Below, in pieces: positions 20,272-29,403 of a stretch of 64,000 nt of DNA (position 1 is its first letter; every line of letters starts with the position of its first letter). Under the pieces are notes generated by a model, which saw only the letters and a program-made list of their open reading frames with translations, had not been told where the DNA came from and searched no databases. A program made the position numbers and the translations under genes. Source of the DNA: Megasphaera_A sueciensis (GTDB lineage: Bacteria > Bacillota > Negativicutes > Veillonellales > Megasphaeraceae); contig NZ_CP116939.1 in NCBI RefSeq assembly GCF_050219315.1, forward strand, positions 1,674,001 to 1,738,000. Direction: 5' to 3'.

Positions 20272-20775
20272 TCATTTTTTTTCTTCAACAACCGGTTCCT
20301 TGGAAGCGGTTTCTGTCCGGACTTCCTCTTCTTCAAGAACCATATCATCCAACAACCGCAGCTGGCTGGTAAGAATCGACCTGACTTTAGCCCGGAATGC
20401 ATTAACCTGCGTTTTCATTTTGTCCATATCCTTCTGCGTTGTCTGAACATTAAATGTAGTTTCATCCAACATTTGTTTTTTCTTATTTTCTGCTTCCTGT
20501 AAAATCAAATCAGCTTCTTTTCGAGCAGATACCTTTACATTTTCAGCAGTTTGCTGAGCCAACATCAATGTACTGTTCATCGTAGATTCCATTTTTTCAT
20601 ATTGAGACAATTTATCTTGCAGTTTTTCACTGCGTTCTTTTAACTCACAGTATTCACGATAGACTTTTTCATAGTCACCTGCTAAATCATCCATGAAAGC
20701 ATCTACATCTTCTTCACTGTATCCACGAAAACCGCGTTTAAATTCTTTATTATGAATATCCATTGGTGTGAGCAT
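20272..20775 (-). CDS. divIVA: DivIVA-family cell-division protein
   Basis: 167 aa from the ATG at 20775 (MLTPMDIHNKEF), the usual DivIVA start, with AGGAGGA upstream; the longer open frame starts inside intergenic DNA. The conserved N-terminal membrane-binding domain includes FKRGFRGYSEEDVDAFMD. A long coiled coil runs from about residue 32 to 140, with an acidic tail. It organises poles and septa by sensing curved membrane. Adjacent to ylmH and sepF, the classic division cluster. Confidence 0.93.
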   Translation of the reverse strand: MLTPMDIHNKEFKRGFRGYSEEDVDAFMDDLAGDYEKVYREYCELKERSEKLQDKLSQYEKMESTMNSTLMLAQQTAENVKVSARKEADLILQEAENKKKQMLDETTFNVQTTQKDMDKMKTQVNAFRAKVRSILTSQLRLLDDMVLEEEEVRTETASKEPVVEEKK

Positions 20776-20825
20776 TGTATGATTTCCTCCTAAGTAATTA
20801 TGAAATACATGCACATTATACATCA

Positions 20826-21614
20826 TTACATATAGCGTTTCAACAAAACTCCTGTACGTCCCTTGCGAGACTGGCCGGTTACCGCCGTAACTTCCATCCG
20901 TCCTCGTCCGCGCAAGGAGATAACATCGCCTTCCCGAACTGTCTGTGCCGGGCCCTTGGCCGATTGCCAGTTGACTTGAATCCGATCTCCATTAATTGCC
21001 TCTGCAGCTTTAGTCCGAGAAATACCAAATCCGGAAGAAACAATCGCATCTAATCGCATAGAAGCAACCGTTGTCTTTATTTCTTTAATTTTTTCTTCTT
21101 TAGGTACAATTTCTTCAAGCAATGTTTCTTCAACACGGACAGAAACCATCGCAATCTTATCAAAATTTTGTTTTAAATACGGCACCAGATGAGTATCTAC
21201 CAATAAAATCGCATTATCTTCCTGCATAAGGATATCCCCAAAGTACTTCCGGTCAATACCTAAACTCATAAGGGCCCCCAGAATATCTCGATGTCCCAAC
21301 AACCGATACCGCACATCCCACGTAATCCGGCATGCCGCTATTTCATAATCAATGGAGCCATCATAATCATCACGGATAAATGCAATTTTTACCCGTTCCG
21401 CCCCTTGATACCCACCATAAGCTCGTACGGTTAAAGATGCCATATGCGCTTGAATCGTTTCTGCTATTTGAACCTCTCCCGGAGAGACAAATTCACTTAC
21501 AACGTATGGACGGCCCTTTCCTGCAGCTGCATCTGCCAAATCAATCAGCCGTGCTGCTAATTCGCCATTATCGCTGCCTTTATAATATCTAATAACTTTA
21601 TCTCTATTCTTCAC
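20826..21614 (-). CDS. ylmH: YlmH, S4-domain RNA-binding protein
   Basis: About 262 aa from GTG 21614, which has AAAGAGGG six nt upstream. The frame is open from a TTG at 21659, which lacks a ribosome site and would overlap sepF. The N-terminal two-thirds is the YlmH domain (HRDILGALMSLGIDRKYFGDI). The S4 domain starts near RLDAIVSSGFGISRTKAAEAI and includes DRIQVNW. YlmH has been linked to ribosome rescue and division in Gram-positives. It sits between sepF and divIVA. Confidence 0.9.
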   Translation of the reverse strand: MKNRDKVIRYYKGSDNGELAARLIDLADAAAGKGRPYVVSEFVSPGEVQIAETIQAHMASLTVRAYGGYQGAERVKIAFIRDDYDGSIDYEIAACRITWDVRYRLLGHRDILGALMSLGIDRKYFGDILMQEDNAILLVDTHLVPYLKQNFDKIAMVSVRVEETLLEEIVPKEEKIKEIKTTVASMRLDAIVSSGFGISRTKAAEAINGDRIQVNWQSAKGPAQTVREGDVISLRGRGRMEVTAVTGQSRKGRTGVLLKRYM

Positions 21615-21634
21615 GCAAAACCCTCTTTGCCGGA

Positions 21635-22099
21635 TTATTGTCCGTCTTGATTTTTCCAAGTTAATGCTGATGCAAAATCATCGTACTCATGTTTGCCGCG
21701 GTCAACGCTTACATTGCTGGGAACACAAAGGAAAATATCTTTCCCAACTTTTTGTATGTTGCCATCTACAGCATATGTCGCCCCACTTACAAAATCAACA
21801 ACACGTTTCGTAATATCCGGTTCTGTTGCTTCAAAATTAATAACTACCGGTTTGCGATCACGCAAGTAATCGGCAATATCTTGCGCATCATCAAACGTTT
21901 CCGGTTCGACAATCATCATTTTCAGCGGTTTATCCTGCTGCGCCGAGCTAAGAGAAGAAGACGAACGATATGGTTGCGCCACCTGCCGCGACGGCACTTC
22001 ATCTTCATATCCTGCTTCATCTGTTTCAAATTCATCGTCATCTTCATTGACTCCGCCTACAGTACCCACTAATTTGTTCCAAAAATTTTTTACTCCCAT
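21635..22099 (-). CDS. sepF: Cell division protein SepF
   Basis: 154 aa. A short amphipathic N-terminus (MGVKNFWNKLVGTVG) anchors the membrane, then an acidic linker (25-60) and the SepF core (about 65-145: PETFDDAQDIADYLRDRKPVVINFE, RVVDFVSGATYAVDG). It tethers FtsZ to the membrane. Typical order yggS-sepF-ylmH-divIVA. Confidence 0.95.
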   Translation of the reverse strand: MGVKNFWNKLVGTVGGVNEDDDEFETDEAGYEDEVPSRQVAQPYRSSSSLSSAQQDKPLKMMIVEPETFDDAQDIADYLRDRKPVVINFEATEPDITKRVVDFVSGATYAVDGNIQKVGKDIFLCVPSNVSVDRGKHEYDDFASALTWKNQDGQ

Positions 22100-22111
22100 G
22101 TCATGTCCTCC

Positions 22112-22792
22112 TTAGTAATTGCGCGGTCCAAATATTGCCGTTCCTACACGGACCATATTGGCGCCTTCTTCGATTGCTATTTCGAAATCATGGGTCATGC
22201 CCATTGATAAATATTGAATCTGCCCAGCAGGAAACTTCGTTTGCATATGTTGATATAATGCCCGTGCTATACGAAATACAGGACGTACATCTTCTACATT
22301 TTCATAATTAGGAGCAATGCACATCAACCCTTGAACACGCACATGAGACAGTCCTTTAGCCACTTCTATTATTTTTGGAAAAGCATCTACTTCCATACCA
22401 AATTTACTTTCTTCTCCAGCCACATTAACCTGCAACAGAATATTCTGTACTTTCCCTAAATTTTCGGCCGCCTTATCAACAGCCTTCAATAGGTGTTCAG
22501 AATCCACAGAATGAATCAAGTCAAAATGTTCTACAGCATGTTTGGCTTTATTAGTTTGTAAATGTCCAATCAAATGCCACTTTAAACAGCCATGAAAATG
22601 TTCTATTTTTTCCATAGCTTCCTGAACCCGGTTTTCTCCTACATCAGTTATTCCGCAAGCCGCTGCTTCTTCTACATTTTCCAGCGGATGATTTTTAGTA
22701 ACAGCTACTAAAATAATTTTATCTGTTCTTCCGGCACGGGCAGCGGCATCAGCAATCTGTTTTTCTATAACCGCTACATTTTCTTTGATCAA
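22112..22792 (-). CDS. yggS: Pyridoxal phosphate homeostasis protein
   Basis: 226 aa single-domain TIM barrel of the YggS/PLPBP family. PLP would bind the Lys in AVTKNHP (K33). HLIGHLQTNK and GLMCIAP are family signatures, as is the SMGMTHDFEIAIEEGANMVRVGTAIFG end. It has no known catalysis and buffers PLP. TTG start at 22792 with GGAGGGG upstream. First gene of the sepF-ylmH-divIVA cluster. Confidence 0.94.
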   Translation of the reverse strand: MIKENVAVIEKQIADAAARAGRTDKIILVAVTKNHPLENVEEAAACGITDVGENRVQEAMEKIEHFHGCLKWHLIGHLQTNKAKHAVEHFDLIHSVDSEHLLKAVDKAAENLGKVQNILLQVNVAGEESKFGMEVDAFPKIIEVAKGLSHVRVQGLMCIAPNYENVEDVRPVFRIARALYQHMQTKFPAGQIQYLSMGMTHDFEIAIEEGANMVRVGTAIFGPRNY

Positions 22793-22919
22793 AAAATATC
22801 CCCTCCGTCTTGTACACTAATTGATTTAATTATACTACATCCATTATATTTATTCTATTATATATAGTGAAAAGTATAATTATTAGACAAAATTTCCCCA
22901 AATTAACATCTACATTTTA

Positions 22920-23729
22920 TCATAACTTAGCAAATGCCGCCATTCTTCCAGTTATTCCCTGATCACGGCGATACGAGAAAAATTTATCCTCATTATCATA
23001 CACGCAATTTTCCGTTACGTCTATATGTTCAGGACAAATTCCTGCTTCTTCCAGCATAATTTTATTGGCTGCCCACAAATCAATAAAACATTTTGTATCT
23101 TTCCGAATAATACACGAAGAAAAAACAGCTCCCATAGAATTAAATATTTGCTCCGTCGCATGTCCCACTTCAAAATGGTTCCATGAAATAGAGGGCCCAA
23201 TATAAGCCAGCATATCAGAAGACCGAGTACCATAGGCAATACGCATAGCAAATACAGTCTTAGCAGCAAGCTTGGCAGTTGTACCGCGCCATCCATCATG
23301 AATAACCGCACACGCTTTATGTACCGGGTCATACAAAATAACCGGAACACAGTCAGCAACAAACAGCGCAAGCGGTATCCCTGTACAATTAGTCATTAAA
23401 GCATCCGTATGAGGCAGTGCTTCCTCATATGAGGCGGAACCGCAGCCCGCTTCAGTCAAACCTACTGCAACAATATTATCTCCATGGGTCTGCTGTGATG
23501 TTGTCAAGCGCGAGAGGCTAAAGCCTGCCGTTTTACAAAGACGGCGGCGATTTTCTCGTACATAGCCGGCATTATCACCAACATGCAATGCTAAATTCAA
23601 AGAACCGTATCCATTCATACTCACTCCCCCGGAACGTCCAGTCACTCCGTGACAAAAACCAGCAGCATTCATAAGCGCACTTTCTTCCCAGCATATTCCA
23701 TTTGTGTGTGAAATCCATTTAGTACTCAT
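22920..23729 (-). CDS. pgeF: Purine nucleoside phosphorylase/laccase-domain protein (YfiH)
   Basis: 269 aa from ATG 23729 (MSTKWISH), preceded by GGAGGTATTA. The longer frame to 23813 would run far into the upstream gene. It has the zinc-site motifs SQQTHGDN, ADCVPVILYDP and HDGWRGT (usually HAGWRGT). Members act as adenosine/inosine phosphorylases or peptidoglycan editors. The start overlaps the radical SAM stop by 11 nt. Confidence 0.9.
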   Translation of the reverse strand: MSTKWISHTNGICWEESALMNAAGFCHGVTGRSGGVSMNGYGSLNLALHVGDNAGYVRENRRRLCKTAGFSLSRLTTSQQTHGDNIVAVGLTEAGCGSASYEEALPHTDALMTNCTGIPLALFVADCVPVILYDPVHKACAVIHDGWRGTTAKLAAKTVFAMRIAYGTRSSDMLAYIGPSISWNHFEVGHATEQIFNSMGAVFSSCIIRKDTKCFIDLWAANKIMLEEAGICPEHIDVTENCVYDNEDKFFSYRRDQGITGRMAAFAKL

Positions 23730-25458
23730 TAATACCTCCGCAAACATGACAACGCTGACACCCTTCCCAGCAAGGTTTAGTAAATTCACCTTTCCGTGCC
23801 CGTCCCAACTCATATATTAAATAGTTAGGAGCAAGTCCCATATCAAGTACCTGCCAAGGTAACACTGCCTTAAGAGGTCGTGGCACATATAAGTATTTCT
23901 TCACATCAAGTCCATATTCTTTAACAGCCCGCTTCCATCCTTTCACTCCCCCGTAACGGCTGGCTAACGCCACTACTTCACCTACACGGCGATCTCCGCG
24001 AGAAAGTACCCCTTGTATATAACATTGCCGCAATGGCTCAATCAACAGTTCTATCTGCCGCTGCCGGTGAAACGCTTTTTTAATAATATCCAACCGATGC
24101 TCAACAACTTTCTTACTGGCCATTGGCATCCATTGAAACGGTGTACACGGTTTGGGAATAAAAGGATTGATACTAAGTGTTATTTTTCCTGTATTACCAA
24201 TACGTTTCATATGATCTTTAACCTTTTGCGTCATATCAACAATAGCCTCTATATCTTCATCTTCCTCCCAAGGAAGGCCTATCATAATATATAATCGCAC
24301 ATGCATAATACCTGCTGCTGTTGCCAAATCAATAGATCGAAATAAATCTTCATCGGTAATCCCTTTATTGATGACATCCCGCATGCGTTTACTGCCCGCT
24401 TCCGGAGCCAAGGTAATGGTTCTCTGTCCGCTTTCGGCAAGACCTTTTACAATAGCAGGCGTAATAGAATCAGCACGTAATGATGCACATGAAAAAGAAA
24501 GGCCTTCTGACCGGATAAACGATACAAGTTCATCAATCTGGGGATAATCAGAAATGGCAGCCCCCATAAGACCAATTTTTTTCCCTAAAGCTTTACCACG
24601 CAGAACAGCTTCTTTTACATATGACAATGGCCGCACCCGCGGTCGACGATAACAATATCCAGCCATGCAGAAACGACAATGACGACCACAGCCACGCGCA
24701 ATTTCAATAAGATACATCGCCCCAAACTCAGTATGCGGTGTTGTTACAACAGTTTCTCCGGGTTCTGTTAATTCTTCCCACTGCCGCGCAACGCTGGCTG
24801 GAGCTCCTTTCTGTGGTATAATACGGCAAAGATTGCCTTCCTTATCATATTCATGTATATATAAAGAGGGTACATAGAGTCCGGGAACACCGGCCAATGC
24901 ATCTAATACATCCTGACGCGTACCTCCTTGTTCTTGAATTAATGTATATGTTTTAAGTAAATCATGAATTACCTTTTCCCCTTCACCAACAATACAAACA
25001 TCGACAAAAGGAGTTAAAGGCTCTGGATTAAAAAAAGCCACCGGTCCTCCCATAATAATCAGCGGATCTTTTTCCGTCCGTTCCGCTGCCAGAGGAGAAA
25101 TCCGCCCCTGCGTAAGTAAATAAGGAACATTAAAATAATCCATCTCAAAATTCACGGATAATCCAATAAGTTCAAAATCACAAAGAGGCCGCTGATTTTC
25201 GATAGTAAGCAATGGCGTATGATCTTTTTCATACCATGCAGCCAACTCTTTATCTGGAACAAATGCACGTTCACACTGCCACCCTTCATGACAATTAACT
25301 TCACGATAAATAATTTGCATTCCTAAATTACTCATCCCTACTTCATACGTATTGGGGTAGCAAATCGCCATCGTATGACGAGAACCAAAAGGGAATTTAT
25401 AATATCCATTTTCCTCGGCAAGGCGTTCCGCTAATTTTTGTTCAATACGCCAACTCAT
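23719..25458 (-). CDS. B12-binding-type radical SAM protein (TIGR03960-like)
   Basis: 579 aa. The N-terminal region (about 30-190) resembles a cobalamin-binding-like fold (NTYEVGMSNLGMQIIYREVN, CIVGEGE). The radical SAM cluster is CGRHCRFC with C257, C261 and C264. Then come the SAM-binding GLMGAAISDYP and TLAPEAGS. It ends with a Cys-rich tail (CWEGCQRCHVCGG), possibly a second cluster site. The family is usually next to a DUF2344 gene and rng/rpmA; those are absent here. The reaction is unknown. Confidence 0.85.
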   Translation of the reverse strand: MSWRIEQKLAERLAEENGYYKFPFGSRHTMAICYPNTYEVGMSNLGMQIIYREVNCHEGWQCERAFVPDKELAAWYEKDHTPLLTIENQRPLCDFELIGLSVNFEMDYFNVPYLLTQGRISPLAAERTEKDPLIIMGGPVAFFNPEPLTPFVDVCIVGEGEKVIHDLLKTYTLIQEQGGTRQDVLDALAGVPGLYVPSLYIHEYDKEGNLCRIIPQKGAPASVARQWEELTEPGETVVTTPHTEFGAMYLIEIARGCGRHCRFCMAGYCYRRPRVRPLSYVKEAVLRGKALGKKIGLMGAAISDYPQIDELVSFIRSEGLSFSCASLRADSITPAIVKGLAESGQRTITLAPEAGSKRMRDVINKGITDEDLFRSIDLATAAGIMHVRLYIMIGLPWEEDEDIEAIVDMTQKVKDHMKRIGNTGKITLSINPFIPKPCTPFQWMPMASKKVVEHRLDIIKKAFHRQRQIELLIEPLRQCYIQGVLSRGDRRVGEVVALASRYGGVKGWKRAVKEYGLDVKKYLYVPRPLKAVLPWQVLDMGLAPNYLIYELGRARKGEFTKPCWEGCQRCHVCGGINEY

Positions 25459-25711
25459 CTACATTCTCCTCTCTCAAATGTACAGCTTATTGTAACATAA
25501 ATATTATCAGGTTGTGAAATAAATACGTACCATGTACAAAACATGACGATAATGCTATTGATATAAATATATATAATATTACTCATTATACCATCCGCCA
25601 GTATACGGAAATATTTTTTATCCATATAAGTCTGTTTGTTCACCTTTCCATAAAATATATTATTTTCGCAGTATACATCACGAATCAAATTCTAGTATCC
25701 AACAAACGACA

Positions 25712-25776
25712 AAGGTCTGCTACATACCCAGAAAATGCAACAATTTTGTCGCGATCCAGTATATATAGCAGACCTT
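25712..25776. repeat. Inverted repeat with long loop
   Basis: AAGGTCTGCTA (25712-25722) and its exact complement (25766-25776) flank a 43-nt loop. It lies between two minus-strand genes, downstream of the outer-membrane gene. No T-run follows in the minus direction, so a simple terminator is doubtful. The rest of 25459-25826 is A/T-rich with no convincing gene. Confidence 0.5.
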
Positions 25777-25826
25777 GAAAATGCATATTCCCCTATCATA
25801 CATGTCAAATAAAGCATACCCACCTT

Positions 25827-26459
25827 CTACTTCTTTGCTGTTGAACCACCGCCAAAACGGTATGACACATTCGCAATAAATCCTTTGTAAGTAATATTAT
25901 TGTCACTGTTAACTTCCGTGTTAAGATGGCGGTATCCCACATTGACGTCCAAATCTTTAGATACTGCGTACCCAACTCCAGTTTCCCATAAGGATGTCTT
26001 TTTTGTTCCTAATTCTCCCTTGGCATACATATCAAAATTATTACCTATAGGCGCTTTAGCAACAACCCCTACTTGAAGCACATTGTTTGTAACATTATAT
26101 TCACTAGTAACATTTGTTGAATTTTTAATACGGTTCCAGCCTCCATAAAAAGCAAAATTCTTATTTAACGAATACACTGCATTTATTTCCTGCGAATTAC
26201 CTGTTGTCCAATCATTTTTTGTTTTTAAACCCCAATACTCGTATTGTACTGCCCATTGATTGTTTAGTCCATACATCACTCCGCCGTTCACATTCCATTT
26301 ACTGCTGGAAGATTCTCCGCCGCTTTTTGCTTTTACATTCCATGTCCCAAGGTCAATCTGTGCTTCTCCTTGATTCCACTGTGTTTGCGGAGTAGCAAAT
26401 ACAAAGGAAGTCATACACACAGTCAACACCATCGCCCATGCCAATGGAATTTTTTTCAT
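25827..26459 (-). CDS. Outer-membrane beta-barrel protein
   Basis: 210 aa from ATG 26459 (MKKIPLAWAMVL), with AAAGGA upstream. The signal peptide ends about residue 22 (FVFA|TPQ). The mature protein is a series of alternating strands rich in aromatic and glycine residues (NQWAVQYEYWGLK, NFAFYGGWNRIK, YAVSKDLDVNVGYRHLNTE), ending in the strand ANVSYRFGGG. This fits an eight-stranded barrel like OmpW/OmpX-sized proteins and shows a diderm envelope. A strong promoter lies just upstream, with IS copy 2 beyond it. Confidence 0.8.
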   Translation of the reverse strand: MKKIPLAWAMVLTVCMTSFVFATPQTQWNQGEAQIDLGTWNVKAKSGGESSSSKWNVNGGVMYGLNNQWAVQYEYWGLKTKNDWTTGNSQEINAVYSLNKNFAFYGGWNRIKNSTNVTSEYNVTNNVLQVGVVAKAPIGNNFDMYAKGELGTKKTSLWETGVGYAVSKDLDVNVGYRHLNTEVNSDNNITYKGFIANVSYRFGGGSTAKK

Positions 26460-26507
26460 ATTCTCACATCCTTTTTCAGTTGTCCGATTCAATGCTATAT
26501 ATGTTTT

Positions 26508-26536
26508 ATGATACCACTTTGTAAAATATAATACAA
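26508..26536 (-). promoter_or_regulatory. Promoter of the outer-membrane protein gene
   Basis: Minus-strand TTGTAT (26536-26531), 17-nt spacer, TATCAT (26513-26508). The direct repeat of IS copy 2 begins 4 nt upstream of the -35 box. Confidence 0.7.
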
Positions 26537-26540
26537 TATT

Positions 26541-26567
26541 TTATCATAACGTTGCACACCTTACAGG
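26541..26567. repeat. 27-bp target duplication of IS copy 2 (promoter-side copy)
   Basis: The 27 bases 26541-26567 recur exactly at 27629-27655 (core CATAACGTTGCACACCTTAC). Confidence 0.95.
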
Positions 26568-27628
26568 TGTAGGTTTACCATAGATATGTTACAAAAACAG
26601 AAAAGAGAGAACACCTTTTTGTGTTATGCTTAAGTTACTACGCAAAACCATAACAGAAAGGGAGTCCTCTCATGAACAGCATAACACAAGATGTAAAATA
26701 TCGTCTATCTATTCTTTCCTATGCAACAAAGCATGGTGTCACAAAAACTGCCATAAAATATCGTACGAATCGCCAGTTTATCTATCGCTTGCAATGGCGC
26801 TATGATGGGACCCCGGCATCGTTACAGCCCCGATCCAGACGCCCTCACCATCATCCCAATCAACACACGTCTCAAGAGATAACGTTTATTCAGAATATGC
26901 GACGACGAAATCCGCATGCCGGGCTGGTCGTGTTTTGGATCAAGCTAAGAAAACGGGGATATACACGATCCATCACGGGCCTATATCGCTGTTTAAAGCG
27001 TATCGGACTCACACGGGAATCCGTACCGAACCCAAAGTACATCCCCAAGCCCTATCAACAAGCACTGTTCCCTGGAGAAAAAGTGCAGGTAGATGTCAAA
27101 GTAGTTCCTTCTGCTTGCATCGTGGGGCAGGCACATGCGCTGGGTGAAAAGATGTACCAGTACACCGCTATGGATGAATGTACGCGCGTTCGGTATTTGG
27201 AAGCATTCCAAGAACAGAGCACCTATTCTTCCACGATATTTCTCCAACACTTGGTACGAAGATTCTCGTTTCCCATTTGTAAAATCCAAACCGACAATGG
27301 CTTTGAATTCACCAACCGATTTGGTCGAAGTAAGACAGCGGAACTCACGCTGTTTGAACGACAATTGGCAGCCTATCACATTATCCATCAAAAAATCCGT
27401 CCCTATACACCAAGACATAACGGAAAGGTAGAACGATCTCACCGAAAAGATAACGAGTATTTCTATGCGAATCATCGCTTTTATTCCTTTGAAGATTTCA
27501 AAAAACAGTTAGCAGTCCGTAATAGAGAATACAATAATTTTCCTATGCGTCCCCTGGCTTGGAAATCTCCCAATGAAGTTCTCCGATCTTTTCTCTCCGC
27601 TATGTAACATATGTTTGACAAACCTACA
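26568..27628 (+). mobile_element. Insertion sequence copy 2, same family, 1061 bp
   Basis: Same length, same 26-bp terminal repeats (26568-26593, 27603-27628) and orientation as copy 1. The ends are identical to the other copies, but the interior from about 26800 to 27385 is clearly diverged at many silent and some coding positions. The element is therefore a mosaic or an older relative that has exchanged its ends. Confidence 0.95.
26672..27607 (+). CDS. DDE transposase of IS copy 2
   Basis: Intact 311-aa homologue of the copy 1 transposase with all three acidic residues (VQVDVKVV, QTDNGFEF, GKVERSHRKD). It differs from copies 1 and 3 mainly between residues 45 and 240 (for example AHALGEKM for ADARGEKM, RRFSFPICKI for RKCKFPIHKI). 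The C-terminus FLSAM equals that of copy 3. Confidence 0.95.
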   Translation: MNSITQDVKYRLSILSYATKHGVTKTAIKYRTNRQFIYRLQWRYDGTPASLQPRSRRPHHHPNQHTSQEITFIQNMRRRNPHAGLVVFWIKLRKRGYTRSITGLYRCLKRIGLTRESVPNPKYIPKPYQQALFPGEKVQVDVKVVPSACIVGQAHALGEKMYQYTAMDECTRVRYLEAFQEQSTYSSTIFLQHLVRRFSFPICKIQTDNGFEFTNRFGRSKTAELTLFERQLAAYHIIHQKIRPYTPRHNGKVERSHRKDNEYFYANHRFYSFEDFKKQLAVRNREYNNFPMRPLAWKSPNEVLRSFLSAM

Positions 27629-27740
27629 TTATCATAACGTTGCACACCTTACAGGACGATAAAATAGTGTATACTATGTATTTTTAAATTAATTTTTTCA
27701 TTATAACTGATCTATATGCATGAGATACATTAATTTTTAT

Positions 27741-27794
27741 AAAAATAACAATCTCTACTAAACTTTTTTAATTTAATAGAGGTTGTTATTTTTA
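27741..27794. terminator. Bidirectional terminator
   Basis: Arms AAAATAACAATCTCTA (27742-27757) and TAGAGGTTGTTATTTT (27777-27792) pair with one G-U, with A and T tracts outside. It ends the minus-strand symporter gene. Confidence 0.8.
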
Positions 27795-27818
27795 GTTTTC
27801 CAGATATCTTTACTTTCA

Positions 27819-29261
27819 TTAATGATTTGCCGACACCGTATCCATCACATCTTCTTTAGCAAAACGCAAATTTTCATCTTCTTTAATCGGATTACGCACT
27901 AACGCACTCGTACCTAAAAAGACACCCCCGCAAACAATCCATTCCATATAAATAACATGTGGCAGAATTCGTACGGAAGGAAACATCATCCATGCAATTA
28001 ATACAATAATAGACGCGATAATAGTATAAAAAGCACTTTCACGACTACATAATTTTGGTGCATAGAGCGTCATAAGCACAATGACACTGAATGCAGCCAT
28101 TAGGCTAAGTCCAGCCATGAGCGTAGAAATGATGCCGCTGATAGTAATAGCAAAACCAAGAGTAAGCAGGCCAAAGAAAAAAACAGAAGCACGAGTAACA
28201 CGCATATATGATTTTTCTGACATATTCTTATTAATGAATCGCTTATGAATATCATGTGAATAAAGTGTTGCTGAACTCAAAAGCAAATTACAGGCACAGC
28301 TTACATCAGCGGCCCAAAGAGCTGCCAGTGTAATACCTGCCAGCCATGGATTCAAAGACATGATCATCTTAGGCAAGGCCAGGGTAGCCGATATATGGGG
28401 ATACATTTCCGCAGCGATAACCCCCAGCAAAGCACTGACAAAACCAATGGGAAGCATGATTAATCCACCTATAATAAACCCTTTGCGAGCAATATGAACA
28501 TTTTTTGCCCCGAGAGAAATTTGAATAATGCTTTGCAATGAGATATTCACGGTGACGAGAACAACAATCCAGGTAATAATAGTCATCGGACCTACTCCCG
28601 CAACAAGATCAAGTCCATGCGCTTCCGGCAGTTGCACTTGAATTTGTTCCATACCACCTGCCATGCGAACAGCAATAAATGCCGCCATAATGATTCCCGC
28701 ATACTTCAATGTCACATTCAATAAATTAGAAATACTAGCCGACCACATTCCACCAATAAGCGTCACGCCAATAAAGACGATAGCACTCATAAGCATGCCC
28801 GTAAAAGGAGTAAAAAGTTCCGGCATAAGCGCTGCTAAAATAGTCCCGCCTGCAACATATTGCATACTCATAATGACCAGCTGGACTAATATCTGGCAAA
28901 AAATACCCGCAGCCATTCCTTTTGTATCATAGTAACGTTCTAACATTTCCGGTATAGTAGTAATATTGAGGCGGCGATACTTTTTAGCAACAGTAAGTCC
29001 CATTACGATGGCACCTATGCCCCAGGCAGAAGTATACCATCCGGCAGAAATGCCCGCCTTATAGGCTTGTTCTGCGACGCCAATTGTAGATGCACCACCG
29101 ACGGCAAGTCCTACAATTGACACCATAATAAGGGGAGTTGTTAATTTTCGACCTGCTAAGATATAATTTTCGGTCTTTCCGGCAGCACGTCTTTTTGCAT
29201 ACCAGCTAATCAAAAATATCACACAAATATATACACCTACAATAATCGCCGAACTATTCAT
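27819..29261 (-). CDS. Sodium:solute symporter family protein
   Basis: 480 aa from ATG 29261 (AGGAGGG upstream). About 13 membrane helices of the SSS/LeuT fold. The first helix is followed by KTENYILAGRKL and GLAVGGASTIGVAEQAYKAG, the unwound-helix region that binds Na+ and substrate. Relatives include PutP, PanF and many uncharacterised carboxylate or amino acid importers. The T-box leader upstream implies that expression responds to uncharged tRNA, so an amino acid or a close precursor is the likely substrate. Confidence 0.88.
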   Translation of the reverse strand: MNSSAIIVGVYICVIFLISWYAKRRAAGKTENYILAGRKLTTPLIMVSIVGLAVGGASTIGVAEQAYKAGISAGWYTSAWGIGAIVMGLTVAKKYRRLNITTIPEMLERYYDTKGMAAGIFCQILVQLVIMSMQYVAGGTILAALMPELFTPFTGMLMSAIVFIGVTLIGGMWSASISNLLNVTLKYAGIIMAAFIAVRMAGGMEQIQVQLPEAHGLDLVAGVGPMTIITWIVVLVTVNISLQSIIQISLGAKNVHIARKGFIIGGLIMLPIGFVSALLGVIAAEMYPHISATLALPKMIMSLNPWLAGITLAALWAADVSCACNLLLSSATLYSHDIHKRFINKNMSEKSYMRVTRASVFFFGLLTLGFAITISGIISTLMAGLSLMAAFSVIVLMTLYAPKLCSRESAFYTIIASIIVLIAWMMFPSVRILPHVIYMEWIVCGGVFLGTSALVRNPIKEDENLRFAKEDVMDTVSANH

Positions 29262-29325
29262 ACTTTTTTCCCTCCTGTTGTGGATATAATCAATACTCCC
29301 CCTCAAGCAATATCCGATATAAAAA

Positions 29326-29372
29326 AAATCGCCCCTGAAAGGGACGATTTAGCTCGCGGTACCACCCTAATA
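29326..29372 (-). promoter_or_regulatory. Second antiterminator/terminator module of the T-box
   Basis: A second T-box core (TTATTAGGGTGGTACCGCG, ending 29353) is followed by its own terminator (arms 29350-29340 and 29336-29326, AAATCGTCCCT / AGGGGCGATTT) and eight T. It repeats about 22 nt of the first module exactly but has no stem I of its own; only about 35 nt separate it from the first terminator. Confidence 0.85.
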
Positions 29373-29403
29373 ATCTGATAGCATCAAACAATGACAGAGA
29401 CAA

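Noticed and set aside
25455..25688. 77-codon minus-strand frame before the radical SAM gene
   Set aside because: Very A/T-rich, no ribosome site and no family resemblance; likely untranslated leader.
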